Below are positions 8,287-17,855 of a DNA stretch of 49,387 nt, piece by piece. The stretch lies in NCBI GenBank assembly GCA_029779755.1, contig JAKOZZ010000375.1, forward strand, positions 1 to 49,387, written 5' to 3'. How positions within the stretch are numbered: position 1 is the stretch's first letter; every line of letters starts with the position of its first letter. Source of the stretch: Pseudomonadota bacterium. Lineage in GTDB: Bacteria > Pseudomonadota > Gammaproteobacteria > Burkholderiales > Burkholderiaceae_E. Below the pieces are notes generated by a model. The model was not told where the DNA came from. It did no database searches and saw only the letters and a program-made list of their open reading frames with translations. Made by a program: the position numbers and the translations under genes.

Positions 8287-9759
8287 TCAGCGGCCGCGCG
8301 AGCCCGCGCGGCGCTGACCGCCGCCGCCACCGCCACCGCCGCCACCGCCGCCCTGACCGTGCGGCTGGCCGCGCGGCGCGCTGTGCGGGTGTCCGTGACC
8401 GCGGCCGGGCGCCGCGCTGCTGCGCATCCCCGCGCCGGGTGCGCCGGCCGGTGCGCCGCGACCCGATCCGCCCGGTTTGCCACCCCCCGCGCCACGGCCG
8501 GAGCCACCGCGCGGGCCGGGACGGGGGCCCCGCGGCGTGAGCGATTCACCCAGGCCGTCGTCGTACATCTGACCGCGTTGCCCGCCCGTGGGGATGCGCT
8601 CGGGCTTGATCGTCAGGTCGGGCTCGAAGCCCGGGATCGACACGCGGGGCAACTGCCGCTTGAGCAGCTTCTCGATGTCGGCAAGGAACCGGTGCTCGTC
8701 GACGCACACCAGCGAGATCGCCTCGCCGCTGGCCCCGGCGCGGCCGGTGCGTCCGATGCGGTGCACGTAGTCCTCGGGCACATTGGGCAGCTCGAAGTTC
8801 ACCACGTGCGGCAGGTCCTCGATGTCGAGGCCGCGCGCGGCGATGTCGGTCGCCACCAGCACCTGCAGGCTGCCGTCCTTGAACTCCGAAAGCGCACGCG
8901 TCCGGGCGCCCTGGCTCTTGTTGCCGTGGATCGCCAGCGCACTGATGTTGTCGCGGTTGAGCTGCTCGGCGAGCCGGTTGGCGCCGTGCTTGGTGCGCGT
9001 GAACACCAGCACCTGGAACCAGTTGTTGTCGGTGATCAGCTTGGACAGCAGCGGACGCTTGCTGTGCTTGTCGACCAGGATGATCTTCTGCTCGACGGCT
9101 TCGGCCGGCGCGTTGCGGCGTGCGACCTCGATCATCGACGGGTGGTCGAGCAGGCCGTCGGCCAGCGACTTGATCTCGTCGGAGAAGGTCGCCGAGAACA
9201 GCAGGTTCTGGCGACGCGCGGGCAGCAGCGCGAGGATCTTGCGGATGTCGCGGATGAAGCCCATGTCGAGCATGCGGTCCGCCTCGTCGAGCACGAGGAT
9301 CTCGACCGCCGACAGGTCGACGGTGCGCTGGCCGACGTGATCGAGCAGGCGGCCCGGCGTGGCGACGAGGATGTCGACGCCTTCGCGCAGGCGGCTGATC
9401 TGCGGGTTGATGTTGACGCCGCCGAACATCGTCATCGACGACAGCTTCAGGTGGCGGCCGTAGTCGCGCACGCTTTCCTCGACCTGCGCGGCGAGCTCGC
9501 GCGTCGGCACGAGCACGAGGGCGCGGATCATGCGGCGGCCGCTGGCGCTGCGCGGCGCGGACGTGGTGCTCAGCCGCTGCAGCAGCGGGAGCGTGAAGCC
9601 GGCGGTCTTGCCGGTGCCGGTCTGCGCGCCGGCGAGCAGGTCACCACCGGAGAGGACTGCCGGAATGGCCTGCGTCTGGATCGGGGTGGGCTGGGTGTAG
9701 CCGAGCTCGGTGACGGCTCGGACGATGGGCTCGGACAATCCGAGCGATGCAAAAGACAT
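8287..9759 (-). CDS. rhlE: DEAD-box ATP-dependent RNA helicase (RhlE type) with RGG/poly-Gly tail
   Basis: [85 protein letters not shown]. Confidence 0.93.
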   Translation of the reverse strand: MSFASLGLSEPIVRAVTELGYTQPTPIQTQAIPAVLSGGDLLAGAQTGTGKTAGFTLPLLQRLSTTSAPRSASGRRMIRALVLVPTRELAAQVEESVRDYGRHLKLSSMTMFGGVNINPQISRLREGVDILVATPGRLLDHVGQRTVDLSAVEILVLDEADRMLDMGFIRDIRKILALLPARRQNLLFSATFSDEIKSLADGLLDHPSMIEVARRNAPAEAVEQKIILVDKHSKRPLLSKLITDNNWFQVLVFTRTKHGANRLAEQLNRDNISALAIHGNKSQGARTRALSEFKDGSLQVLVATDIAARGLDIEDLPHVVNFELPNVPEDYVHRIGRTGRAGASGEAISLVCVDEHRFLADIEKLLKRQLPRVSIPGFEPDLTIKPERIPTGGQRGQMYDDGLGESLTPRGPRPGPRGGSGRGAGGGKPGGSGRGAPAGAPGAGMRSSAAPGRGHGHPHSAPRGQPHGQGGGGGGGGGGGGQRRAGSRGR

Positions 9760-10033
9760 GAGGTCCCTGAACGGTGATTCAGCGTCGGTTCGTCACGCGG
9801 CGTTCAGGCCGGGCGACACCAGTCGAGAGGACGAAGAGGGTTGAAGCGGGGAGGGTTGGAGGATCGCGGCGGGGAGACTGGCCTTCGATGCCGCGATGCA
9901 GCAGTATACCCCGCTCAGTGTTCGGGTGCGTGATTTCACCCTTCCGTCCGTCGGGCGGCGCAGCGGGGCATGTCCCGGGGCGCGGCGACGACCCGGATCC
10001 AGGCAGGCGGCGCCGCCGCCGCGGGGCCCGGCG

Positions 10034-10148
10034 GGCAGCGGGGCCGCAGGGCAGCGGGGCAGCAGGGCAGCAGGGCAGCGGGGCAGCAGGGCAGCAGGGC
10101 AGCGGGGCAGCGGGGCAGCGGGGCCGCAGGGCAGCGGGGCCGCAGGGC
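10034..10148 (+). repeat. 8-bp minisatellite RGGGCMGC, about 14-15 units, G-rich on + strand
   Basis: ggggccgc/agggcagc/ggggcagc/agggcagc... uninterrupted; lies in the gap between the dehydrogenase stop and rhlE. Confidence 0.95.
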
Positions 10149-10149
10149 G

Positions 10150-11118
10150 TCAGCCGGGCGGCCGACGGGTCCCCACGCAGACGGGGTAGTCGGGTCGGCC
10201 GGTGCGCATCCAGCTGACGATGTTCATCGCTGCCTTGCGCCGCAGTTCCACTTCCGACTCCACCGAGTAGAAGGCCGCATGCGGCGAGAACAGCACGCGC
10301 GGATCGGCCAGCAGAGGATGGTCGGCGGGCACCGGCTCCGTCGGCAGCACGTCGAGGCCCACGCCGGCCAGCCGTCCCGTCTGCACGACCTCGGTCAGAT
10401 CGCCGATGTCGACGATCGCGCCGCGCGCGGTGTTGACCAGATAGGAACCGGGCTTCATCAGGCGCAGCAGGCGCCCGTCGACGAGGCCGCGCGTCTCGTC
10501 GTTGAGCAGGCAGTGGATGGAGATCGCGTCGGCCTGGGAGAACAGCTCCTCGAGGGACACCCGCTCGACGTAGGCGGGAAAGTCGCCGTCGATCAGGTGC
10601 GGGTCGTGGGCGATCACACGCTTGAACGTGTTGCGCGCGATGTGCGCGAAGCGCTTGCCGATGCGACCCAGGCCGAGCACGCCGACGGTGAGGTTCGACG
10701 CCCGCGGGATGCGCCCGACCGTCGTGTAGTGCCACTGGCCGTTGTGGATGTCGCGGTCGTAGCGGGCGATGCCGCGGATCACCGACAGCATCATCGCCAG
10801 CGCATGCGTGGACACCTCGCCGACGCCGTAGTCGGGCGAGTTCGCGACCCACACGCCGTGGCGCGCGGCGGCGGCCGTGTCGATGGTGTCGAATCCGGCG
10901 CCGATGCGCGAGCACAGGCCGATGCCCGGATGCGCGGCGAACACGCGCTCCGCGACCGGTGCGTACTGGATCAGCAGGGCGCTGCAGCCGCCGGCGCGCG
11001 CGACCACCTCGTCCTCGGTGCGGCACTGCGCTTCGATCAGCTCGATGCCGGCCTCGCGGAAGATCTGGCGCTCGAGCGAAACGTCGAGCATGTCGTAGTC
11101 GGTGAACAGAACTTTCAT
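10150..11118 (-). CDS. D-2-hydroxyacid dehydrogenase (C-terminal dehydrogenase family)
   Basis: MKVLFTDYDMLDVSLERQIF...GVLGLGRIGKRFAHIARNTFKRVIAHDP...LVNTARGAIVD...LDVLPTEPVPADHPLL...SPHAAFYS. Confidence 0.92.
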   Translation of the reverse strand: MKVLFTDYDMLDVSLERQIFREAGIELIEAQCRTEDEVVARAGGCSALLIQYAPVAERVFAAHPGIGLCSRIGAGFDTIDTAAAARHGVWVANSPDYGVGEVSTHALAMMLSVIRGIARYDRDIHNGQWHYTTVGRIPRASNLTVGVLGLGRIGKRFAHIARNTFKRVIAHDPHLIDGDFPAYVERVSLEELFSQADAISIHCLLNDETRGLVDGRLLRLMKPGSYLVNTARGAIVDIGDLTEVVQTGRLAGVGLDVLPTEPVPADHPLLADPRVLFSPHAAFYSVESEVELRRKAAMNIVSWMRTGRPDYPVCVGTRRPPG

Positions 11119-11218
11119 GCGAAACTCCCCCGCGAATCCCGGGAATCTAACACTCGCGCAGGCGGCGCACCGGTCCGGGAATCCGATGCGGTCCGCCCTT
11201 CGGATCAGGACCTCCACC

Positions 11219-11974
11219 ATGAATCAGATCGATCTCGCCGGCCGCCGTGCCGTCGTCACCGGCGGTGCCTCGGGCATCGGCCTGGCCATCGCCGCACGGT
11301 TCGCCGCAAGCGGCGCGCGCGTCGCCCTCTGGGACGTCGACGGCGCCGCAGCCATCCGCGCCGCCGCGCAGCTCGCCCCGGGGGGCGGCACCCATCTGGG
11401 CGTGGCCGTCGACGTCGTCGACGAGCGCTCGGTGGCCGCCGCGCTGGCGGCGACGGTCGCGCAGTTCGCGGGCGTCGACATCCTCGTGTGCAGTGCGGGC
11501 ATCACCGGGCCCAACAGGACGACGTGGGAATACGATCCGGCCGACTGGCGCCGCGTGATGGACGTCAACGTGAACGGCGTGTTCCTGTGCAACCGGGCGG
11601 TGGTGCCCGGGATGCTCGAGCGCGACTACGGCCGGATCATCAACATCGCGTCCATCGCCGGCAAGGACGGCAATCCCAACGCGAGTGCGTACAGCACCTC
11701 CAAGGCCGCGGTCATCGGCCTGACCAAGTCGATCGGCAAGGAGACCGCGCGCACCGGCATCCGTGTCAACTGCATCACCCCCGCTGCGGTGCGCACGCCC
11801 ATCTTCGACCAGATGAGCCAGGAACACATCGACTTCATGCTGTCGAAGATCCCGATGGGCCGATTCGGCCTGGTCGAGGAGATCGCGTCCATGGTCGCTT
11901 GGCTCGCCTCCGAGGAATGTTCGTTCTCCACCGGCGCGGTGTTCGACGTGTCCGGCGGCCGGGCGGTGTACTGA
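11219..11974 (+). CDS. SDR family NAD(P)-dependent oxidoreductase
   Basis: MNQIDLAGRRAVVTGGASGIGLAIAARF, CSAGITGPN, YSTSKAAVIGLTKSI. Confidence 0.92.
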   Translation: MNQIDLAGRRAVVTGGASGIGLAIAARFAASGARVALWDVDGAAAIRAAAQLAPGGGTHLGVAVDVVDERSVAAALAATVAQFAGVDILVCSAGITGPNRTTWEYDPADWRRVMDVNVNGVFLCNRAVVPGMLERDYGRIINIASIAGKDGNPNASAYSTSKAAVIGLTKSIGKETARTGIRVNCITPAAVRTPIFDQMSQEHIDFMLSKIPMGRFGLVEEIASMVAWLASEECSFSTGAVFDVSGGRAVY

Positions 11975-13074
11975 TGGCCGCGGCACCCGCGGCACCCGCG
12001 GCGCCCGCGGGCGGTGCCGGCGGCGCACGATTCCCGGTCGAGTCGCTGACCGGCTTCGCCCAGTCGCTGCTGCAGGCCGCGGGGCTCGGCGAGGCGATGG
12101 CGCTCGACGTCGCCGAAGTGCTCGTCGAAGGCGACCTGCTCGGCCACGACACGCACGGCCTGCAGCTGCTGGCCGGCTACGTCGGCGAGATCGAGAAGGG
12201 CACCATGGCGCGCGAGGGACTGCCCCGCATCATCGCCGAGCGGCCGGCCGTCGCCACCTGGGATGGCCAGCGGCTTCCCGGTCCCTGGCTGGTGCGGCGG
12301 GCGATCGACTGGGCGCGGCCGCGGGCCCAGATGCATGGCGCAGCCACCATCGTGATCCGCCGCAGCCACCACATCGCCTGCCTGGCCGCCTATCTCGAAC
12401 CGCTGGCGCGTGCCGGGCTGGTCGCGGTGCTCTACAGCTCCGATCCGGCGGTCGCGAGCGTCGCGCCGTTCGGCGGCACGCAGGCGGTGTTCACGCCCAA
12501 CCCGCTGGCGGTCGGCATTCCGACCTCGGGCGATCCGGTGCTGATCGACATCTCGGCGTCGGTCACCACCAACGGCATGAGCGGGCGCCTGAAGAACGCC
12601 GGCCGCCAGGGCGAGCACGCGTGGTGGCTCGACGCCCTCGGGCAGCCCACGCGCGACCCGGCGGTGCTGTTCGCGCAGCCGCCGGGCACCATCCTCCCGC
12701 TCGGCGGTCTCGACGCCGGTCACAAGGGCTACGGGCTCGCGCTGATGATCGAGGCGCTGACCGGCGGTCTCGCCGGCTACGGGCGCGCCGATCTCGTCGA
12801 GGGCTGGGGCGCCACGGTGCACCTGCAGCTGTACGACCCGGCCGCCTTCGCCGGCGCCGCCCCCTTCACCTGGCAGACCGACTGGATCGTCGACGCCTGC
12901 CATCGATCGGCGCCGCGCGTGCACGATCGCCCGGTGCGCCTGCCGGGCGAGCGGGGGCTGGCACTGAAGCGGGCGCAGCTGCGCGACGGCGTTGCACTCC
13001 AGGCGGGCATCCTGCCGGGCCTGGCGCCGCTCGCCGAGCGTCTGGGCGTGGCCCTGCCCGACCCGCTGCGCTGA
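11974..13074 (+). CDS. Ldh family (malate/L-lactate dehydrogenase-like) oxidoreductase
   Basis: ATG overlaps the upstream TGA by 1 bp; GHDTHGLQLLAGYVGEIEKG, RRSHHIACLAAYLEPLA, FTPNPLAVGIPT, GLDAGHKGYGLALMIEALTGGLAGYG. Confidence 0.9.
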   Translation: MAAAPAAPAAPAGGAGGARFPVESLTGFAQSLLQAAGLGEAMALDVAEVLVEGDLLGHDTHGLQLLAGYVGEIEKGTMAREGLPRIIAERPAVATWDGQRLPGPWLVRRAIDWARPRAQMHGAATIVIRRSHHIACLAAYLEPLARAGLVAVLYSSDPAVASVAPFGGTQAVFTPNPLAVGIPTSGDPVLIDISASVTTNGMSGRLKNAGRQGEHAWWLDALGQPTRDPAVLFAQPPGTILPLGGLDAGHKGYGLALMIEALTGGLAGYGRADLVEGWGATVHLQLYDPAAFAGAAPFTWQTDWIVDACHRSAPRVHDRPVRLPGERGLALKRAQLRDGVALQAGILPGLAPLAERLGVALPDPLR

Positions 13075-13138
13075 CCCCGGGGGGAGTCCGGCCACGCCTC
13101 TCGCGGCGGTCCGCCGCCTCTCGCCGCGGTCTCCTGCC

Positions 13139-13768
13139 TCAATTCACCGGCGGGCGCTCCTCCTGGAGCAGCCGCACCAGCGCCTTGGCGTCGCGTCCCG
13201 TCAGTTGCCCGCCGGAGCACCAGCGCGCCATCAGTTCCGCGTGGGCGCGGTTGACCGTGGCGCCCCGGTCGATCGGCAGCCAGGTCGAGGACCGGGACGG
13301 AGACCAGGTACCGTCGGTCAGGCCGATCGCCAGCAGCCGGCGCTGACCCTGCGCGCAGCGGATCGCTTCGTGACTCACGTTGCGCACGCCGCTGCGGCTG
13401 GTCACGATCAGCGTGAAGCGCACGAGCCGTCCCTCCTGGAGGATCAGGCCGTCGGGGTCGATGGCGAACCGGTTCGAGGTCAGCACCGACACCGGGAACT
13501 CGATGCCCGCCTGCGGACCGGGGGGCGGCGGCAGCGGCACGGCGGGATCGACCTCCACGGCCGGCACTTCGTCGCCGAGCAGGCTTTGCGCCGGCAGGGC
13601 GCGTGGCGTCAGCAGGAACACCGCCATCAGCGCGGCGGCCAGCCCTCCGACACGGGGGCGGCCGGTGCGGGCGGGCGGTCCGGCGCGGCCGGTCCGTCCG
13701 GTATGGCCGGTCCTTCCGGCTTGGCCGGTGCCGGCGGCGGGGGTGTTGCCTGCGGCGTCGCCGATCAT
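13139..13768 (-). CDS. CNP1-like family protein
   Basis: Start codon overlaps the rppH stop (ATGA); [50 protein letters not shown] resembles the CNP1-like family; N-terminal TM segment preceded by Gly-X-Y repeats. Confidence 0.7.
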   Translation of the reverse strand: MIGDAAGNTPAAGTGQAGRTGHTGRTGRAGPPARTGRPRVGGLAAALMAVFLLTPRALPAQSLLGDEVPAVEVDPAVPLPPPPGPQAGIEFPVSVLTSNRFAIDPDGLILQEGRLVRFTLIVTSRSGVRNVSHEAIRCAQGQRRLLAIGLTDGTWSPSRSSTWLPIDRGATVNRAHAELMARWCSGGQLTGRDAKALVRLLQEERPPVN

Positions 13769-14340
13769 TGCGGGTCTGCCGGTTCGGGATCGACGGTTTC
13801 GCCCGTGGTCGGTGCAGGACGCGGCCGCGCGCGGTGGCGCTGGCGCAGGAAGCGCGGCGCCTCGGTCCCGCCGAAGAGGTGACGCGACAGTTCGTCGAGC
13901 GCCTGGCGGTAGACCTCGCGCTTGAACTCGATCACCGATTCCAGCGGAATCCAGTAGTCGTTCCAGCGCCACGCGTCGAACTCCGGGTGTTCGGTGGCAC
14001 GCAGATGGATGTCCGTGTCGCGTCCGATCATGCGCAGCAGGAACCAGATCTGCTTCTGCCCGCGGTAATGTCCCCGCCATTCGCGCCGGACCCAGTGGTC
14101 CGGCACGTCATAGCGCAGCCAGTCGCGCGTGCGGCCGATGATGCGCACGTGCTCCGGCTTCAGCCCGACTTCCTCGTGCAGTTCGCGCAGCATCGCCTGT
14201 TCAGGCGACTCGCCGCGCTTGATTCCGCCTTGCGGAAACTGCCATGAATGCTCGCGGATCCGCTTGCCCCAGAAGACCTCGTTCCTGCCATTGACCAGGA
14301 TGATGCCGACATTGGGGCGGTAGCCGTCTCGGTCCAGCAT
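13765..14340 (-). CDS. rppH: RNA pyrophosphohydrolase (Nudix)
   Basis: [60 protein letters not shown], Nudix box. Confidence 0.95.
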   Translation of the reverse strand: MLDRDGYRPNVGIILVNGRNEVFWGKRIREHSWQFPQGGIKRGESPEQAMLRELHEEVGLKPEHVRIIGRTRDWLRYDVPDHWVRREWRGHYRGQKQIWFLLRMIGRDTDIHLRATEHPEFDAWRWNDYWIPLESVIEFKREVYRQALDELSRHLFGGTEAPRFLRQRHRARPRPAPTTGETVDPEPADPQ

Positions 14341-14432
14341 GGCGACCCCCCTCGATCCTTTAGAATTCGGGCGATTATATCGGCGTGCGAAGCGCCTCGA
14401 CCCCGCTGCGCGCGGCCTGAGAAAGAACGCTC

Positions 14433-16205
14433 ATGAAAGTCTCCCGGTTCCACGTCTCCACGCTCAAGGAAGCGCCTGCCGACGCCGAGATCGTCAGCCA
14501 TCGGCTGATGACGCGCGCGGGCATGATCCGCAAGCTGGCCGGCGGGATCTACAACTACATGCCGATGGGCCTGCGCGTGATCCGGCGCATCGAGGCCATC
14601 ATCCGCGAGGAGATGAACCGCGCCGGCGCGGTCGAGCTGCTGATGCCGGTCGTGCAGCCGGCCGAGCTGTGGATGGAGTCGGGCCGCTGGGAGCAGTACG
14701 GCCCCGAACTGCTGCGGGTCAAGGACCGGCATCAGCGCGATTTCATCGTCCAGCCGACCTCGGAGGAGGTCGTCACGGACATCGCCCGTCAGGAGATCCG
14801 CAGCTACCGGCAGATGCCGAAGAACTTCTATCACATCCAGACCAAGTTCCGGGACGAGCGGCGTCCGCGGTTCGGCGTGATGCGCGGGCGCGAGTTCACG
14901 ATGAAGGACGCCTATTCCTTCGACCGCGACCGGGAGTCGGCGCTGCGCAGCTACCAGGCGATGTTCGACGCGTACGTGCGCATCTTCGACCGGATGGGGC
15001 TCACGTATCGCGCCGTGGCCGCCGACACCGGCGCCATCGGCGGCTCGGCCAGCCACGAGTTCCAGGTGATCGCCGACACCGGCGAGGATGCGATCGCCTA
15101 CTGCCCGGATTCCGACTTCGCCGCCAACGTCGAGCTGGCCGAAGCCCTCGCACTGGGCGACCGTCGTGACCCGCCCGCGGAGGCGATGTGGGCGGTGCCG
15201 ACGCCGGGCATGGGCAAGTGCGAGCAGGTCGCGGCGCTGCTGGGGGTGCCGCTGCAGCGCACGGTCAAGTCGCTGGTGGTGGCGGTCGATCGTCGCGAGC
15301 CGGTCAAGGACGGCGCGCAGGACGTCGCTGCCGCGCCCCGTATCGTCGCCACCGACGTCTGCCTGCTGCTGGTGCGCGGCGACCACGAGCTCAACGAGGT
15401 CAAGGCCGGCAAGGTCGAGGGGCTGAAGGGCTTCCGGTTCGCGACCGACTCCGAGATCGTCGAGCACTTCGGCTGTGAGCCCGGCTACCTCGGGCCGCTG
15501 GGCACCGCGAAGCCGGTGCGGGTCATCGCGGACCGGACCGTCGCGCTGATGAGCGATTTCGTCTGTGGTGCGAACCAGGTCGACACCCACCTGGCCGGTG
15601 TCAACTGGGGCCGCGACCTGCCCGAGCCCGAGGTCGCCGACCTGCGCAACGTCGTCGAAGGCGACCCGTCACCCGACGGCAAGGGCCGGCTGGCGATCCA
15701 GCGCGGCATCGAGGTGGGCCACGTGTTCTATCTGGGCACCAAGTACTCGTCCGCCCTCGAGGCCACCTTCATCGACGCCGACGGCAAGAGCAAGGTCATC
15801 GAGATGGGGTGCTACGGCATCGGGGTGACCCGGCTGCTCGGCGCGGCGATCGAACAGAACCACGACGAGCGGGGCATCATCTGGCCGCGTCCGATCGCAC
15901 CGTTCGAGGTGGTGATCTGCCCGCTGGGGCTGGGCAAGTCCGACCAGGTGCGTACGGTGGCGGAGCAGCTGTATGCCGACCTGTCGGCCGCCGGCGTCGA
16001 CGTGCTGCTGGACGATCGGGACGAACGCCCGGGCGTGATGTTCGCCGACTGGGAACTGATCGGCGTGCCGGTGCGGGTCACGATCGGCGAGCGCGCGCTC
16101 AAGGAGGGCAAGGTCGAGCTGCTGATGCGGCGCGGTCTGCAGGGCAGCGCCGTGCCGGTGGCCGACGCGGCCGCGGCGGTGCGGGATCTGCTCGCGCGCT
16201 GCTGA
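14433..16205 (+). CDS. proS: Prolyl-tRNA synthetase
   Basis: [53 protein letters not shown]..., [28 protein letters not shown]. Confidence 0.97.
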   Translation: MKVSRFHVSTLKEAPADAEIVSHRLMTRAGMIRKLAGGIYNYMPMGLRVIRRIEAIIREEMNRAGAVELLMPVVQPAELWMESGRWEQYGPELLRVKDRHQRDFIVQPTSEEVVTDIARQEIRSYRQMPKNFYHIQTKFRDERRPRFGVMRGREFTMKDAYSFDRDRESALRSYQAMFDAYVRIFDRMGLTYRAVAADTGAIGGSASHEFQVIADTGEDAIAYCPDSDFAANVELAEALALGDRRDPPAEAMWAVPTPGMGKCEQVAALLGVPLQRTVKSLVVAVDRREPVKDGAQDVAAAPRIVATDVCLLLVRGDHELNEVKAGKVEGLKGFRFATDSEIVEHFGCEPGYLGPLGTAKPVRVIADRTVALMSDFVCGANQVDTHLAGVNWGRDLPEPEVADLRNVVEGDPSPDGKGRLAIQRGIEVGHVFYLGTKYSSALEATFIDADGKSKVIEMGCYGIGVTRLLGAAIEQNHDERGIIWPRPIAPFEVVICPLGLGKSDQVRTVAEQLYADLSAAGVDVLLDDRDERPGVMFADWELIGVPVRVTIGERALKEGKVELLMRRGLQGSAVPVADAAAAVRDLLARC

Positions 16206-16312
16206 GCCGATCGGCGCCGACGCGTGCCGCAGGGCGCGCGGCCCGGACGATAGGCCGCTGGCGTCGGCCGATCGGCGGCCCCGGCCCCGATGCGACTGAC
16301 TAGAATTTCCGC

Positions 16313-17098
16313 ATGCGACCGATCCTAGTGGCCGGTGCGCGCCGCCTCGGCGGGCGCCCCTCTGAAACGACCTCCCTGCGTTCGATGTCCGTGCCGAGCG
16401 GCCTGCCGAGCACCCGCGCGGGCGCGGTCGGGCCGCTGCGCCGCGTGCTGTCCGCGATGCTGCTGCTCGTCGGCATGGTGTGCGGCACGGCCTGGGCCGG
16501 CGGACAGCAGTACGAACCGATGACCGCGGCGGTGCGCTCCGCGCTCGCCTCGGCCGTGTCGTCCGGGGCCGAGCAGCCGGAGCCCCGGTTCGCATCGCTG
16601 CGCGAGAAGGTCGACTGGCTGGCCGTGATGTCGTCGCGGTTGCCGCGCAAGTGGAAGCCCGAATTCGCCCAGCGGCTCGAATTCCTCAACGCGGTCCGCT
16701 ACGAGGCGCAGCGCGCCGGGCTCGATCCGCACCTTGTGCTGGGGCTCATCGAGGTGGAAAGCTATTTCCGCCGCTATGCAGTGTCGAGCGCCGGTGCCCG
16801 CGGCTACATGCAGGTGATGCCGTTCTGGACGCGCGTGATCGGCGACGGCGATCCCGCCATGCTGTTCGACATGCGGACCAATCTGCGCTACGGCTGCGCG
16901 ATCCTCCGCCACTACATCGACCTCGAGCGGGGCGACCTGTTCCGCGCGCTCGGGCGCTACAACGGAAGCCTCGGACGTCCCGAGTACCCCACGGCGGTGC
17001 TGCGCGCGTGGCGCAAATGGGACTACCGCGAGGCGCCGCCTGCCACCACCGCCGAGCCGGTCATTCCTTCGGGCGCTGCGCAACGATCGCCAGCGTGA
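16313..17098 (+). CDS. Lytic transglycosylase (SLT domain); start could alternatively be ATG 16385
   Basis: LGLIEVESYFRRYAVSSAGARGYMQVMPFW catalytic region, YNGSLGRPEYPTAVL. Confidence 0.88.
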   Translation: MRPILVAGARRLGGRPSETTSLRSMSVPSGLPSTRAGAVGPLRRVLSAMLLLVGMVCGTAWAGGQQYEPMTAAVRSALASAVSSGAEQPEPRFASLREKVDWLAVMSSRLPRKWKPEFAQRLEFLNAVRYEAQRAGLDPHLVLGLIEVESYFRRYAVSSAGARGYMQVMPFWTRVIGDGDPAMLFDMRTNLRYGCAILRHYIDLERGDLFRALGRYNGSLGRPEYPTAVLRAWRKWDYREAPPATTAEPVIPSGAAQRSPA

Positions 17099-17531
17099 TC
17101 CGCGACGTGCACGCGAGCCGGCCCGCATCATCGCGGATCTCGATCTGCCAGACGTGTGTCGTGCGCCCGGTGTGCACCGGCCGGCATTCGCCGTGCACCC
17201 ATCCGGAACGCACGCCGCGCAGGTGATTGGCGTTGATCTCCAGGCCGACGGCGTGGAACCCCGGTTCCTGGCACAGGGTGGCCGCCAGACTGCCGAGCGT
17301 CTCTGCCAGCACCACCGAAGCCCCACCGTGCAGCAGCCCCGCAGGCTGGACCGTGCGGGCGTCCACCGGCATGCGCGCGCGCACGAAGTCGTCGCCCAGT
17401 TCCACGCATTCGATACCGAGGCGCTCGACGGCGGTGTTCCGGTGGATCCGGTTGACGTCTTCGGCGGTCATCGCGCGGCGGAACAGGCGCGGCGCAGGTG
17501 TCTGGGACTCTGTGGGCGGGTTCATCGGCAC
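17061..17531 (-). CDS. Hotdog-fold thioesterase (PaaI/EntH-like)
   Basis: RMPVDARTVQPAGLLHGGASVVLAETLGSLAA; overlaps the lytic transglycosylase 3' end by 38 bp. Confidence 0.88.
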   Translation of the reverse strand: MPMNPPTESQTPAPRLFRRAMTAEDVNRIHRNTAVERLGIECVELGDDFVRARMPVDARTVQPAGLLHGGASVVLAETLGSLAATLCQEPGFHAVGLEINANHLRGVRSGWVHGECRPVHTGRTTHVWQIEIRDDAGRLACTSRITLAIVAQRPKE

Positions 17532-17570
17532 ACTTCCGGGCGAGGGAGGCTCCGATTCTAGGTCCCGGGG

Positions 17571-17612
17571 ACGGTGCCCGTGTCGGCGCGAACGGTGCCC
17601 GTATCGGCGCGA
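17571..17612 (+). repeat. 21-bp tandem duplication acggtgcccgtRtcggcgcga x2
   Basis: 20/21 identical; non-coding, upstream of the thioesterase gene. Confidence 0.92.
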
Positions 17613-17748
17613 TCCCCTGGCCTGCTGCGGGTTCCCATGGCTCTGGAACCCCGGTCGGGGGTATCATTGACGTCGGAGTGGTGCGCATCGAGCCCATCCC
17701 TTCTGGCAAAACCGTGAATTTCGCACGTCAGCCATTCTTACAGGGTGC

Positions 17749-17762
17749 CAATTGTTGAATTG
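17749..17762. promoter_or_regulatory. Inverted repeat CAATT-GTTG-AATTG upstream of the sigma-54 promoter; possible activator site
   Basis: Perfect 5-bp arms in an AT-rich island, 35-48 bp upstream of the -24 element. Confidence 0.35.
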
Positions 17763-17795
17763 TGGTTTTCTGATGAATCAATGGGTTATGTGGTG

Positions 17796-17811
17796 TGGCA
17801 CGAAGTTTGCT
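17796..17811 (+). promoter_or_regulatory. Sigma-54 (RpoN) promoter, -24/-12 elements
   Basis: TGGCACGAAGTTTGCT matches TGGCACG-N4-TTGCW; GG (17797) to GC (17809) spacing is the required 12 bp; 45 bp upstream of the ATG. Confidence 0.85.
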
Positions 17812-17855
17812 CAGCAGGTAGAACATAAAAGTTCCTCCAAATTGTCGAGTCGATC

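Noticed and set aside
10034-10148. CRISPR array or repeat protein
   Set aside because: 8-bp period without spacers; open in all frames because of its composition, with no start/RBS context. Treated as a minisatellite.
9970-11973. First two thirds of the 1034-aa plus-strand ORF (GRRAAGQQGSRAAG...)
   Set aside because: Only the last part (11974 on) is a real protein; upstream it reads through the minisatellite and antisense to the hydroxyacid dehydrogenase, then out of frame over the SDR.
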